Below are positions 14,619-22,708 of a stretch of DNA of 32,224 nt, one piece after another. The stretch is from an uncultured Alphaproteobacteria bacterium (GTDB taxonomy: Bacteria; Pseudomonadota; Alphaproteobacteria; CAAHEQ01; UBA3637), in the NCBI GenBank assembly GCA_944392585.1, contig CALXXA010000020.1:1-32224 (forward strand), given 5' to 3'. Position numbers and translations under genes: made by a program. Every line of letters begins with the position of its first letter. Positions within the stretch are counted from its first letter, which is position 1. The notes beneath the pieces are model-generated. The model was not told the origin of the DNA. It ran no database searches and worked only from the letters and a program-made list of their open reading frames with translations.

Positions 14619-15555
14619 ACGGACGTTTTTCTTTCAAAAATTGTTGAATAAATATCATCGCCTGTTTCTTTTCCTCTTGAGACAAGCGTTTATCTAAAGC
14701 TGCCAATTCAGGAGAGTTGTTTAAAACATTCTTACTGTCAGGAAACATAAACAGCATTGACAAATAAAGCCATTGATAAGCTTTAATTAAATTGTAATTA
14801 TCGCTTTTATCGGAAAGATAAATTTCATACAGCTTACGCTGAGCAGGTATATAATCTTGCATGGCAGCTTTTTCATACCAATAAAGAGCTTTATTCAAAT
14901 CAACAGATCCTCCTTTCCCTTCTAAGTACATATAGGCCAGAGCACATATTGCTTCCAACTGGTTTTGAGTAGCAGCTTTTTCATACCAATAAAGAGCTTT
15001 TTTATAATCTTTAGGAACTTTTATCCCGTTTTCAAACAATCTCGCTAAATCATATTGACTGACAGCGTCTCCATAACTTGCTGTTTTTAACAACCATTGA
15101 ATTTCCCATTTTTCATCTATATCCGGAGCACTTTGAATTTTATAGCTTGAAGAACGCCTTAAAACATCCAAAGCTCTTAAGGCTTGTTTATCTCCTTTTT
15201 TGGCTGCCATTTCATAATAAGTTTCGGATAATTCTGGATCCGGCAGGATACCCGGCTTCCCGTATTGATAGATTCGTCCCAAAGCGAATTGAGCCTCTAA
15301 ATTACCTTTATTTGCAGACTTTGTTAACCACATAACAATTGTTTGATAATCTTTTTTTTCTTGCTTTTGATAGAAACAAGCTAATTTAAATTGAGCGTCT
15401 GCATACCCATCGTCGGCTTTAGCATACAAATCTGTTTGTTGTATATTTTCAAGAGTAATATCATCTGAAAAAGGGATTAAAAATGAAGGCCCTGCTAAGA
15501 CAGGTAGAATCATGCCTACAAAAATAGCCCCGAAAGCAAGTTGACTTTTAATCAT
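14602..15555 (-). CDS. Exported Sel1-repeat protein
   Basis: A 317-residue protein with an N-terminal signal peptide (IKSQLAFGAIFVGMILPVLA) and at least four Sel1-like repeats (SLR). Examples are KSANKGNLEAQFALGRIYQYG, DAVSQYDLARLFENGIKVPK, and two near-identical KALYWYEKAA segments. SLR proteins are periplasmic or secreted scaffolds in protein complexes or host interaction; the partner is unknown. It is the first gene of the operon leading to dusB, trkA, hfq and hflX, and its start lies 46 bases from the divergent trmFO start. Confidence 0.8.
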   Translation of the reverse strand: MIKSQLAFGAIFVGMILPVLAGPSFLIPFSDDITLENIQQTDLYAKADDGYADAQFKLACFYQKQEKKDYQTIVMWLTKSANKGNLEAQFALGRIYQYGKPGILPDPELSETYYEMAAKKGDKQALRALDVLRRSSSYKIQSAPDIDEKWEIQWLLKTASYGDAVSQYDLARLFENGIKVPKDYKKALYWYEKAATQNQLEAICALAYMYLEGKGGSVDLNKALYWYEKAAMQDYIPAQRKLYEIYLSDKSDNYNLIKAYQWLYLSMLFMFPDSKNVLNNSPELAALDKRLSQEEKKQAMIFIQQFLKEKRPYVLKK

Positions 15556-15601
15556 GATTTTTTATACTGTATTTTTATTTAAATTGCAAAGGGAAAATAA
15601 A

Positions 15602-16927
15602 ATGTCTCATCCTAAAATACGTATTATTGGAGCCGGCTTAGCCGGTTCGGAAGCTGCTTGGCAAATAGCTCAAAGAGGACATGAAGTAGAGTTAATTGAA
15701 ATGAGACCGAAAGTAATGACACCCGCTCATACGACAGGTTATTACGCCGAACTTGTTTGTTCAAACTCTTTTCGTTCAGATAATCCGCAAAACAGTGCCA
15801 TCGGCCTACTCCACGAAGAATTACGACAGATGGGATCTTTGATTATGGAAGTCGCTGATAAAACATCCGTTCCCGCCGGCGGCGCTTTAGCAGTTAATCG
15901 TCATGAGTTCTCTCAAATAATCACAGAAAAATTAAAAAGCCACCCTCTTATTCATTTTAAAAATGAAGAAATGAACCTTCCTAAAGATAATACTCCGACC
16001 ATTATCGCAACAGGACCTTTAACTTCCGAAAAAATGGCAGCCGACATCCAAGAATTAACAGGAACAAAATCTTTTCATTTTTTTGATGCTATAGCTCCAA
16101 TTGTTTATACAGAATCTATTAACATAGAAAAAGCATGGTACCAATCCCGCTATGATAAAGGCAATAAATTTGATTATCTTAATTTAGCTCTAACAAAAGA
16201 ACAATATGAACAATTTGTATATAATTTAATAAACGGAGAAAAAATCGCTTTTAAAGAATGGGAAAAAAACACTCCTTATTTTGAAGGATGTTTACCAATA
16301 GAAATCATGGCAGAAAGAGGAATAAACACTCTCTCTTTCGGTCCTATGAAACCCGTCGGACTGACAAGCCCGTATCTTATTGAAAAACCCAAAGCCATTG
16401 TTCAACTGCGTAAGGAAAATAAAGAAGGAACTCTTATGAATATGGTCGGATTTCAAACAAAACTGACTTACAAAGAGCAAATCCGTATTTTTAGAACTAT
16501 TCCTGGGCTTGAAAACGCTGTTTTCGCACGCCTGGGAGGGATACATCGAAATACATTTATATGCGGACCTTGTGTCTTAGATGAACGATTAGCATTAAAA
16601 AACCGACCCACCATACGTTTAGCCGGACAACTTTGCGGATGTGAGGGATATATAGAAAGCACCTCCATAGGTCTATTAGCGGGATTATTCACACTCTTCC
16701 CCGATATGCCGCTGCCTCCGACTACAACCGCATTAGGAGCTATGTTGAATCACATTACTCATGGGAATCCGGAAACTTATCAACCTATGAACATTAATTT
16801 TGGATTATTCCCGGAACCACAACAACCCACCTTTCGAAAACTCAAAGGTTCTGAACGTAAAAAATTCTATATGACTCGTGCGTTCAAAGATTTAATACAG
16901 TGGAAAATACAGCTTAATCTTGAATAA
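15602..16927 (+). CDS. trmFO: tRNA (uracil-54) methyltransferase, folate-dependent
   Basis: A 441-residue FAD enzyme that makes 5-methyluridine at position 54 of tRNA using methylenetetrahydrofolate. The Rossmann motif is IIGAGLAGSEAAW; family signatures are ELVCSNSFRSDN, LLHEELRQMGSL, VPAGGALAVNRHEFS and, near the C-terminus, GQLCGCEGYIEST. Length is normal. The start at 15602 is preferred over one 16 codons upstream because AAAGGGAA precedes it and family members begin just before the GAGLAG motif. It is divergent from the Sel1/dusB operon, another tRNA-modifying unit. Confidence 0.95.
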   Translation: MSHPKIRIIGAGLAGSEAAWQIAQRGHEVELIEMRPKVMTPAHTTGYYAELVCSNSFRSDNPQNSAIGLLHEELRQMGSLIMEVADKTSVPAGGALAVNRHEFSQIITEKLKSHPLIHFKNEEMNLPKDNTPTIIATGPLTSEKMAADIQELTGTKSFHFFDAIAPIVYTESINIEKAWYQSRYDKGNKFDYLNLALTKEQYEQFVYNLINGEKIAFKEWEKNTPYFEGCLPIEIMAERGINTLSFGPMKPVGLTSPYLIEKPKAIVQLRKENKEGTLMNMVGFQTKLTYKEQIRIFRTIPGLENAVFARLGGIHRNTFICGPCVLDERLALKNRPTIRLAGQLCGCEGYIESTSIGLLAGLFTLFPDMPLPPTTTALGAMLNHITHGNPETYQPMNINFGLFPEPQQPTFRKLKGSERKKFYMTRAFKDLIQWKIQLNLE

Positions 16928-16945
16928 CAGTTTTTTGTTCTGATT

Positions 16946-17524
16946 TTATTCGATACAACAATCAACAGCCTTTCGAATAACTGTTTTCATTTTCCCGAAT
17001 AATGATTGATTCTCAACTGTTTTAGCTTTATTGTTCTTATCCTCCAGCTCATTCATTTTAACAGTCAAGGCTTGAACTTTTTCTTCATCATCATGAACCC
17101 ATTTTACATCTTTCATATCGACCAGGTTCATATTTAATCCCCAAAACAAACAATATAAATCATATGATTGATTAAAAAGCTTATAAGCTTCTCCAACATT
17201 TCCCATACTTTGCTGTTTTGTCCCAACTTCCATTAGTCGCATAGAAGCAGATAATAAATGTTTTGAAATGCACCAAACTTCCCCTTCATAAGCCGGAATA
17301 ACTTTTTGAAGTAAGTTTTTACGCAATTCGCGAATATCCTGAACCATATCATAAAACGAATTTTTCCCAGTTTTAGCTCCTGAAAAAACTAAATGTTCTT
17401 CAATAGAGATGAGATTCATAATCGCTATCGTTAAATCCTGATCAGATGATAAATCTTTTGGATTCTTCTTTTTAAGAGCATCGACACGTTCAACAAATTC
17501 TTTGACTGATTCTGCTTTTTTCAT
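16946..17524 (-). CDS. Conserved protein of unknown function, linked to redox cassette
   Basis: A 192-residue, mostly alpha-helical soluble protein with no signal peptide. Notable segments are KKNPKDLSSDQDLTIAIMNL, EGEVWCISKHLLSASMRLME, and YKLFNQSYDLYCLFWGLNMN, followed by a charged coil-like C-terminus ending DCCIE. From memory, similar proteins occur in candidate-phyla (Patescibacteria) genomes; I could not check this. No catalytic motif is recognised. It is the last gene of the reverse unit, 9 bases after the CPVC membrane protein, and converges with trmFO across 18 bases. The linkage suggests it serves the same process as its two upstream neighbours. Confidence 0.6.
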   Translation of the reverse strand: MKKAESVKEFVERVDALKKKNPKDLSSDQDLTIAIMNLISIEEHLVFSGAKTGKNSFYDMVQDIRELRKNLLQKVIPAYEGEVWCISKHLLSASMRLMEVGTKQQSMGNVGEAYKLFNQSYDLYCLFWGLNMNLVDMKDVKWVHDDEEKVQALTVKMNELEDKNNKAKTVENQSLFGKMKTVIRKAVDCCIE

Positions 17525-17533
17525 TTTTCCTCC

Positions 17534-18097
17534 TTAATCAAAACTAGGGATAACATCTTCGGACACAGGCGTAATGCCACTACTTCTAGAACAATTACAT
17601 ACTGGGAAATAAGCTATTAAAACACTTGTAATCAAAACCAACAAAACAGGAACGACAACCTTTTCGAATGGGAAATGCGCATGTCCTCCGTTTCTTGCTT
17701 TCATCCACTGATACAAATGCATTGATAAAATAAGAACCCCTGCTCCTAAAAAGGTCGTAAATAAAAAAGAGTCAATAAAGAAAACTCCCCAAATAATGCT
17801 TGGCTCATATGTTAGCTCACGAACGTACATTAACCCGATCATAGAAATTGACAATGTCATTAAAACTTGTTTATAGCCTGGGAAAGTCCATTTTTTCTTG
17901 TCACATAATCGGATCATCCAGTATCCTATCATCGCCAACATTGCTCCGGCCCAAATCCCTATGACACAATCATCAACCCCTAAATGTCTTGCAATACCCA
18001 AAGAGGCTCCTATTGCCACGGTACATACGGGACATGCAGGACCGGCTAAAACTTTTGTTGAAAAAAAACTCATTAACAACATAAATAAAAATTTCAT
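17534..18097 (-). CDS. Membrane protein with periplasm-facing CPVC motif
   Basis: A 187-residue protein. A signal peptide (MKFLFMLLMSFFSTKVLAG) is followed at once by a CPVC pair (C22, C25) in PACPVCTVAIGASLGIARHL. Four or five hydrophobic segments follow (roughly 45-62, 76-92, 102-126, 147-165), with CNC (C167, C169) at the end of the last. Two more cysteines lie at 44 and 65. The cysteine pairs near membrane boundaries suggest thiol-disulfide or metal chemistry on the outer face of the inner membrane. The start at 18097 is chosen because AAGGATGG precedes it and it begins the signal peptide. No named family is recognised, though I recall CPVCTVAVGAG-type proteins from candidate-phyla genomes. 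Confidence 0.6.
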   Translation of the reverse strand: MKFLFMLLMSFFSTKVLAGPACPVCTVAIGASLGIARHLGVDDCVIGIWAGAMLAMIGYWMIRLCDKKKWTFPGYKQVLMTLSISMIGLMYVRELTYEPSIIWGVFFIDSFLFTTFLGAGVLILSMHLYQWMKARNGGHAHFPFEKVVVPVLLVLITSVLIAYFPVCNCSRSSGITPVSEDVIPSFD

Positions 18098-18157
18098 TTT
18101 AAATCCATCCTTTTTGTATGTCAGTCGTATCTTATATAAAAGCAACAAACATAGCAA

Positions 18158-19114
18158 CTATTTTTTCCCATCTGCGATAAATATACGTTTTTTCCCTTTC
18201 ATCATTAAGTATTTTTCTATTGGTAGATACAAATAGATTTTCTGAAAAATCCACGTACCGATCCAAAAACCAGCAAAAAAAGCAACCCATTCCAATAAAA
18301 AATATAAAACAGATCCTAGAAAAGCAAAAAAAACTGTCGCCAAAAACCAACTACAAACGGCTCCGAATACCCCAAATCCAATTCCTATCCACGAAATATC
18401 TATTGCCGACACAGGACATGTATTGACACATCTAAAACAACCGGTACAATTTTTATGCCATGATGGTCTGTCTTTAAAAATCCGAATCGTTTGACAAGGG
18501 CAGTCTCGTTCACACTTGCCGCAATGAATACATTTTGATGTCGAAATAAAACAATATGATAAAACATATCTCAAATAATATAAATAAGGGAAATAAAGTA
18601 ATGCAGATAAAATAGCCGTTCTCTTTTTTTCTCCCGGAGAAGTAGTGTTATGATCTATTTCATTTAGTCCCATGTCTATTTGATCTATTGCTTTTTGGAA
18701 AATAAGTTGTTTTTGTTCTTCGGAAACTTGAGAAATAGACAACGGTAAATAAGTATCCGGCATGCGTATTAAAAGAGTTGTCATAACATTATACCCTCTG
18801 TCTTTTAAAAGGAAACTTCCGAAACGACGTCCTATTCCTGAAAATTGTCCGGCCACCGTCCAAAAAACAGCTTTTTTATTACCGGTTATCGGCATCAATT
18901 TTAACTTTTCAACAACCAAAGAAGGAACCCCGGCATAATAGATTGGAGACAAAAACATATCTATATCTGTTTTGGGCAAATCCATAGGCAAGGCTGTTTC
19001 AAGATTATGGCAAAAAGCAACTTCATGCCCTCTTCTTTCCAAAGCCTCTATAGTCCTTTGAGCGACCCAAAACGTATTTCCACATCCGGAAAAATAATAA
19101 ATTCCAAACCGCAT
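18158..19114 (-). CDS. EFR1-like flavodoxin/ferredoxin fusion with membrane tail
   Basis: A 318-residue electron-transfer protein. An N-terminal flavodoxin-like domain (FGIYYFSGCGNTFWVAQRT) is followed by a ferredoxin domain with two complete 4Fe-4S motifs (C195, C198, C201, C205 and C223, C226, C229, C233). Two or three hydrophobic segments then follow (about 243-297). This matches EFR1-type flavodoxin-ferredoxin proteins except for the added membrane anchor. It should move low-potential electrons on the cytoplasmic side of the inner membrane. AGGAG precedes the start. It lies 9 bases after the Sel1-protein gene and 60 bases before the CPVC membrane protein, the likely electron acceptor. The reaction is unknown. 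Confidence 0.78.
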   Translation of the reverse strand: MRFGIYYFSGCGNTFWVAQRTIEALERRGHEVAFCHNLETALPMDLPKTDIDMFLSPIYYAGVPSLVVEKLKLMPITGNKKAVFWTVAGQFSGIGRRFGSFLLKDRGYNVMTTLLIRMPDTYLPLSISQVSEEQKQLIFQKAIDQIDMGLNEIDHNTTSPGEKKRTAILSALLYFPYLYYLRYVLSYCFISTSKCIHCGKCERDCPCQTIRIFKDRPSWHKNCTGCFRCVNTCPVSAIDISWIGIGFGVFGAVCSWFLATVFFAFLGSVLYFLLEWVAFFAGFWIGTWIFQKIYLYLPIEKYLMMKGKKRIFIADGKK

Positions 19115-19123
19115 TATTTTCTC

Positions 19124-20902
19124 CTACTCATATAAACGAACAACTTCTTCTTCAGAAGGATAAACAGGTTCTATGATTTCTCGACACTTTCCTAAACGAA
19201 ACGCGTCAAAAAGAGTATTTGATTTTAAAATATTATAATTATATCGCGCATCAACAAACGGATACGACATTATTTCATCTGCTTTTAAAAAATATTGGGC
19301 AGCTTTTTCAGTATCTTTTTGAACTCCGGTCCCGGTCGCATATAAAATCCCCAACATATTCATAGAATATGGATAGCCTAAATCCGCTCCGGCTTTTGCC
19401 CAAGAAAAAGCTAATTCATCATTTTTAGTATCTCCAGTCATATAATAATACGACCGAATACAAAACGCCTGCTCTTTTTTTTCAAAAGATAGCTTATCTA
19501 CCGGTTTCTGAGTACTAATGTATGTGAATAAGTTTTTAACTAAAATATCATCTCCAACACTTCTGGAATTATAATATCTTTCTATTTCTTCCATTTGAGA
19601 TGGGATATAATCAGATTGTTGGTAATTTCCAAGCAAGTAGAGCAATTTATTTTTTTTGTTATTTAGAGCCCACTGCCCCCAAGTGCTCCAATTTTTTAAA
19701 GAACATTCTTTTAACCCTTTAAAATCAATAGAAGGATCCTCCAACATTTCTACATTTCCCGCTATTTTTCTGCATACCTCTGGAGTAAATTGCAGTGAAT
19801 ATCTTACATTATCAGAACGAGTTTGTACCAGATTTGGATTTTGGCAGATATCAAGGCATTCTCTATCAGGACTTTTTAACAAAACATATCTTTCCGGTCC
19901 TTTTGTCAAAATCACGGCCGATGGACGAATTTCTCGTACGAAATAGCCGGCGGAAGTTAATTCCATAGGAGTAACAGTTTCTTCGTCCCCATTTTTATCC
20001 TGCAAAACAGCATTTTTAGAAGAAATACTCAATATGACATATGGCTTATCAGCTTGAGACTTATTCCAAGCTAAAACCCCTGGGCAATCACACATTTGAA
20101 TAGATTTTGTATAATTGCTTTTGGGAGGATCGGAAGCTTCACAACTATACATTTTTTCCTGAAATTTCTCTTTCATTTTTTCCGGAGATAATTTTGAAGA
20201 CAAATACAGACTTAAAACTCCATATGTCTCTTCAGCGGCGGGACATCCTTTCATTATAGCTTTCCACCAATAGGAATCAGCTAAAGCTTTCTGGTTATCA
20301 CCCCCATTTAAGTACAGTAAAATTGCGACGGCATGAGCAGCTTCTACATTTCCTAAATCAGCCGCAGTTTTTAAATATTGTAGAGCTTTTTCCAAGTTTT
20401 TCTCAACCCATTTCCCGTTTAGAAAAGAAAATCCTAATTCTTGATAAGCTTTTAAAGCTATTTTTTCTTCTGGGGTTTTTAAGATTAATTTATCGGATAA
20501 ATGAATTTTATCTACAATTTTCTGAAGATTTTCAATATATTTCTGATAATCTTCCTTATGTTTAAATTCTTGAGCTATTTCATAAACAGCCGGAATGTAG
20601 CCTGCTTGAGCCGCTTTTTCACAATAGAGGGAACTGTATTCATGAGTCGGATATTTCTGACATAAAATATACATTCCTTTTTTATAGTTATTTTTTGTCA
20701 AGAAAGGAGCCCAATTTTGCCATGCTTCGACCTCATCATCAAAGCCACACATGTCATAGATCCAATCCATTTCTTTGTTTTCTGCGATTTTTATTAAGTC
20801 TCTGCATCTGTCTTTTTGAAGAAGATTTTTTGCAAAAGTCTCTTGAACACAGATAAACCCGCAAAAGATTATTCCATAAAAAACATATACAAAAGCACGC
20901 AT
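19124..20902 (-). CDS. Large exported Sel1-repeat protein
   Basis: A 592-residue exported protein. The signal peptide (RAFVYVFYGIIFCGFICVQ, cleavage near TFA) is followed by a cysteine-containing segment. Sel1-like repeats appear near residues 160-220 (LEKALQYLKTAADLGNVEAA) and 500-545 (AGADLGYPYSMNMLGILYAT), separated by a middle domain of about 180 residues that I do not recognise (about 250-430). It has at least twelve cysteines, fitting a periplasmic location with disulfides. It opens the unit that continues with the flavodoxin/ferredoxin and CPVC proteins, so it may be a scaffold or thiol substrate of that system. AGGGAGAG lies before the start. Confidence 0.65.
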   Translation of the reverse strand: MRAFVYVFYGIIFCGFICVQETFAKNLLQKDRCRDLIKIAENKEMDWIYDMCGFDDEVEAWQNWAPFLTKNNYKKGMYILCQKYPTHEYSSLYCEKAAQAGYIPAVYEIAQEFKHKEDYQKYIENLQKIVDKIHLSDKLILKTPEEKIALKAYQELGFSFLNGKWVEKNLEKALQYLKTAADLGNVEAAHAVAILLYLNGGDNQKALADSYWWKAIMKGCPAAEETYGVLSLYLSSKLSPEKMKEKFQEKMYSCEASDPPKSNYTKSIQMCDCPGVLAWNKSQADKPYVILSISSKNAVLQDKNGDEETVTPMELTSAGYFVREIRPSAVILTKGPERYVLLKSPDRECLDICQNPNLVQTRSDNVRYSLQFTPEVCRKIAGNVEMLEDPSIDFKGLKECSLKNWSTWGQWALNNKKNKLLYLLGNYQQSDYIPSQMEEIERYYNSRSVGDDILVKNLFTYISTQKPVDKLSFEKKEQAFCIRSYYYMTGDTKNDELAFSWAKAGADLGYPYSMNMLGILYATGTGVQKDTEKAAQYFLKADEIMSYPFVDARYNYNILKSNTLFDAFRLGKCREIIEPVYPSEEEVVRLYE

Positions 20903-20936
20903 ATAACTCTCCCTAAGGTTTTCTCCTTATTTTTAC

Positions 20937-20964
20937 AATTTAGCACAATTTTCCGAAAGAACAA
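20937..20964 (-). promoter_or_regulatory. Putative promoter of the Sel1/redox unit
   Basis: On the minus strand TTGTTC (20964-20959), a 16-base spacer and TAAATT (20942-20937), about 35 bases before the start codon. Confidence 0.4.
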
Positions 20965-20995
20965 CTAAAATATCTCGGAAGATATTATTTTTTTC

Positions 20996-21024
20996 TTGAT
21001 TTTGAAGAAAAAAATAGATACGAT
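20996..21024 (+). promoter_or_regulatory. Promoter of the PAS/GGDEF-like gene
   Basis: TTGATT (20996-21001), a 17-base spacer and TACGAT (21019-21024), 20 bases before the start codon. Confidence 0.55.
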
Positions 21025-21044
21025 TTTCTGTTAGGACGTGAAAA

Positions 21045-21926
21045 ATGGCGGAACAAAACATATTGCCTCCTCATTTGGGGGATTATTTTGTAGAAATTAC
21101 AGACACTTTTTTTACAGTTGTAAAAGACGATGTCATTATTGAGATAAATCCGGCGGGACTTAAGCTATTAAATCTTACTCATGACGAGGCGATAGACAAA
21201 CCTGTTCTAGAGATTGTGGCCGACAATGACCAAGAAATTTTTCAACGTGCTTTATCTTGTAAAAAGCGCATAGATTACATGAGCGTTCGTTTTAAAAATA
21301 AATCGGGTTTTCTTATTGATATGTTGGTTCGCGTCTTTCCTGTTTTTGTCAATAACGAAAAATTATGTCTTATTGAAGCGCAAAATCAAATGCCGCTTAT
21401 AAATTTAGAAAAAAAATGCAAATCATTAGAAGAACGTTTAATTAATATCTCTCCGATTGATGTTCAAACAAACCTTCCTTCTCCCGTTTTATTCAATGAT
21501 CGTGTTGAACAAGCGATTCTAAGGGCTTTGCGTGAAGCCAAAGGAGTCTTCGCAGACATTAAAGCTTATTTTATGGTCGTCATTGTGACGATTAAAGGAT
21601 TAGATGAAATTGAAACCCTTTATGGGAACGAAGCAAAAAGATTTGTTATAGAAACGCTTATTTCCCGTTTTAAGTCCAGTATTCGTAGTGTAGATACGAT
21701 AGCTAAGGCGCCTGGTAATTCTTTTTACTTTCTATTTGAAAATGTACGAGACAAACAAAACATTTATATTATAACCAGCAGATTACGTAATTGTATTAAT
21801 TTACCCATTGTTTTTAAAGATAATCAACTACATGTTGATTTAGAAATAAGCTTTTCGACCTATCCAGATAATGGAACAAGTCCGATGGCTTTAATTAAAT
21901 GGGCTAAACTTAATAATAAGTCCTAG
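21045..21926 (+). CDS. PAS domain protein with degenerate GGDEF domain
   Basis: A 293-residue soluble protein. Residues 10-115 look like a PAS sensor domain (VEITDTFFTVVKDDVIIEIN, FKNKSGFLIDMLVRVFPV). A short coiled linker follows, then a GGDEF-like domain from about 137 (DVQTNLPSPVLFNDRVEQAI, the usual D-LTGLPNR-LF-DR motif). The signature GGDEF is replaced by PGNSF (223-227), and the C-terminus stops at the final helix. The catalytic and metal-binding residues are therefore absent and diguanylate cyclase activity is unlikely. It may act as a GTP or protein-binding sensor. AGGA lies before the start. The 3' end overlaps the convergent lipoprotein gene by 17 bases. Confidence 0.72.
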   Translation: MAEQNILPPHLGDYFVEITDTFFTVVKDDVIIEINPAGLKLLNLTHDEAIDKPVLEIVADNDQEIFQRALSCKKRIDYMSVRFKNKSGFLIDMLVRVFPVFVNNEKLCLIEAQNQMPLINLEKKCKSLEERLINISPIDVQTNLPSPVLFNDRVEQAILRALREAKGVFADIKAYFMVVIVTIKGLDEIETLYGNEAKRFVIETLISRFKSSIRSVDTIAKAPGNSFYFLFENVRDKQNIYIITSRLRNCINLPIVFKDNQLHVDLEISFSTYPDNGTSPMALIKWAKLNNKS

Positions 21927-22026
21927 GATAAACACTCCCTTCTGGAGCGATGGGAGTGCTCTGTCTTCCACAAGCCGTCAAAAGCACACTCATAAATAAA
22001 ATAATAAAAAAAAGTTTTGTTTTCAT
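21910..22026 (-). CDS. Small LptM-like lipoprotein (38 residues)
   Basis: A short gene with a lipoprotein signal peptide: a basic start MKTK, a hydrophobic core and the lipobox LLTAC, with C19 as the lipidated residue. The mature part GRQSTPIAPEGSVYPRTYY fits the pattern of small alphaproteobacterial lipoproteins next to lysA/tlpA (LPAM_2, related to LptM/YifL), with Pro-rich sequence and a YPR motif near the end. LptM helps mature the LptD lipopolysaccharide translocon in Escherichia coli; the role here is inferred. AAAGGA lies 9 bases before the start. It is divergent from tlpA, whose promoter lies partly inside this gene; argH and lysA, the usual neighbours, are missing from the window. 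Confidence 0.75.
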   Translation of the reverse strand: MKTKLFFIILFMSVLLTACGRQSTPIAPEGSVYPRTYY

Positions 22027-22045
22027 ATTCAGAATCCTTTATTAT
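22017..22045 (+). promoter_or_regulatory. tlpA promoter, leaderless transcript
   Basis: TTGTTT (22017-22022), a 17-base spacer and TATTAT (22040-22045), followed after 6 bases by the tlpA ATG at 22052. The start of transcription is expected at the A of the ATG. The -35 overlaps the first codons of the divergent lipoprotein gene. Confidence 0.6.
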
Positions 22046-22051
22046 TTTGAC

Positions 22052-22579
22052 ATGGTAAAATATATTTTTCTTTTAACTGTATTAGCTTATTTTTCTTGTT
22101 TTGGCAATTTAAAAGCGCAAGAAGAAATAAAATCTGAAAAATTCATCATATATTCAACGCCTAAACCAATTCCTAATACCATTTACTATGATTTACAGAA
22201 TCGACAGCAAACATTAAGCGCTTTTCATGGGAAAGTTTTACTTATTAATTTTTGGAGACCAAATTGTCGTCTTTGTTTAATGGAGCTCCCTTCACTAGAT
22301 CAACTTCAAAAAGATTATGCTTCAAATCTTCAGGTTTTAGTAATTGCCGAAGAAACAGATATTAAATCTATTAAGGAAGCCTTATACACACGCCGGCTCA
22401 CAAACTTTTCTGTTTTTTACGACAAGAATAAGAAACTACTCACAGCCTTCGGAGGACAAAAAGTTCCTCGCACTATTTTAGTTGATAAGACTGGGAAAGA
22501 AATCGGATACATTCAAGGATTAGCTGACTTTAACGCTCTTTCTCTAAGAGAACAAATAGACAAATTATTGTCTCAATAA
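22052..22579 (+). CDS. tlpA: TlpA/ResA-like thiol-disulfide oxidoreductase
   Basis: A 175-residue exported thioredoxin-fold protein. The signal peptide (VKYIFLLTVLAYFSCFGNLKA) is followed by a TlpA-like domain with LSAFHGKVLLINFWRPNC. The active site is C72-R-L-C75, where TlpA usually has WCxPC, and the cis-proline is P139 in VPRTILVD. It should reduce periplasmic disulfides, in alphaproteobacteria often for cytochrome oxidase copper-site assembly. The start at 22052 is preferred over an upstream ATG because the signal peptide begins there and a promoter ends 6 bases before; there is no ribosome site. The neighbour lipoprotein supports the orthology. Confidence 0.85.
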   Translation: MVKYIFLLTVLAYFSCFGNLKAQEEIKSEKFIIYSTPKPIPNTIYYDLQNRQQTLSAFHGKVLLINFWRPNCRLCLMELPSLDQLQKDYASNLQVLVIAEETDIKSIKEALYTRRLTNFSVFYDKNKKLLTAFGGQKVPRTILVDKTGKEIGYIQGLADFNALSLREQIDKLLSQ

Positions 22580-22644
22580 ATCTCCTAAAGAATAAAAAAA
22601 TTTTATTTTTACAAAAGATGTCACAAAATCGTCATGAAAAAAAG

Positions 22645-22673
22645 TTTGCTTTTTTTATGAAATCTGTTATCTT
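22645..22673 (+). promoter_or_regulatory. fabI promoter
   Basis: TTTGCT (22645-22650), a 17-base spacer and TATCTT (22668-22673), about 36 bases before fabI. The -35 is only moderate. Confidence 0.42.
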
Positions 22674-22708
22674 TTGCTCATTTAGGCAATAAAAGAAAAG
22701 GGAAAAAA

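Noticed and set aside
15078-15335. Plus-strand frame of 85 codons opposite the exported Sel1 protein
   Set aside because: It is antisense to a well-supported gene, has no ribosome site and no recognisable domain.
21933-21958. Inverted repeat CACTCCC / GGGAGTG after the PAS gene
   Set aside because: It lies inside the lipoprotein coding frame and lacks a T run, so it is not a convincing terminator.
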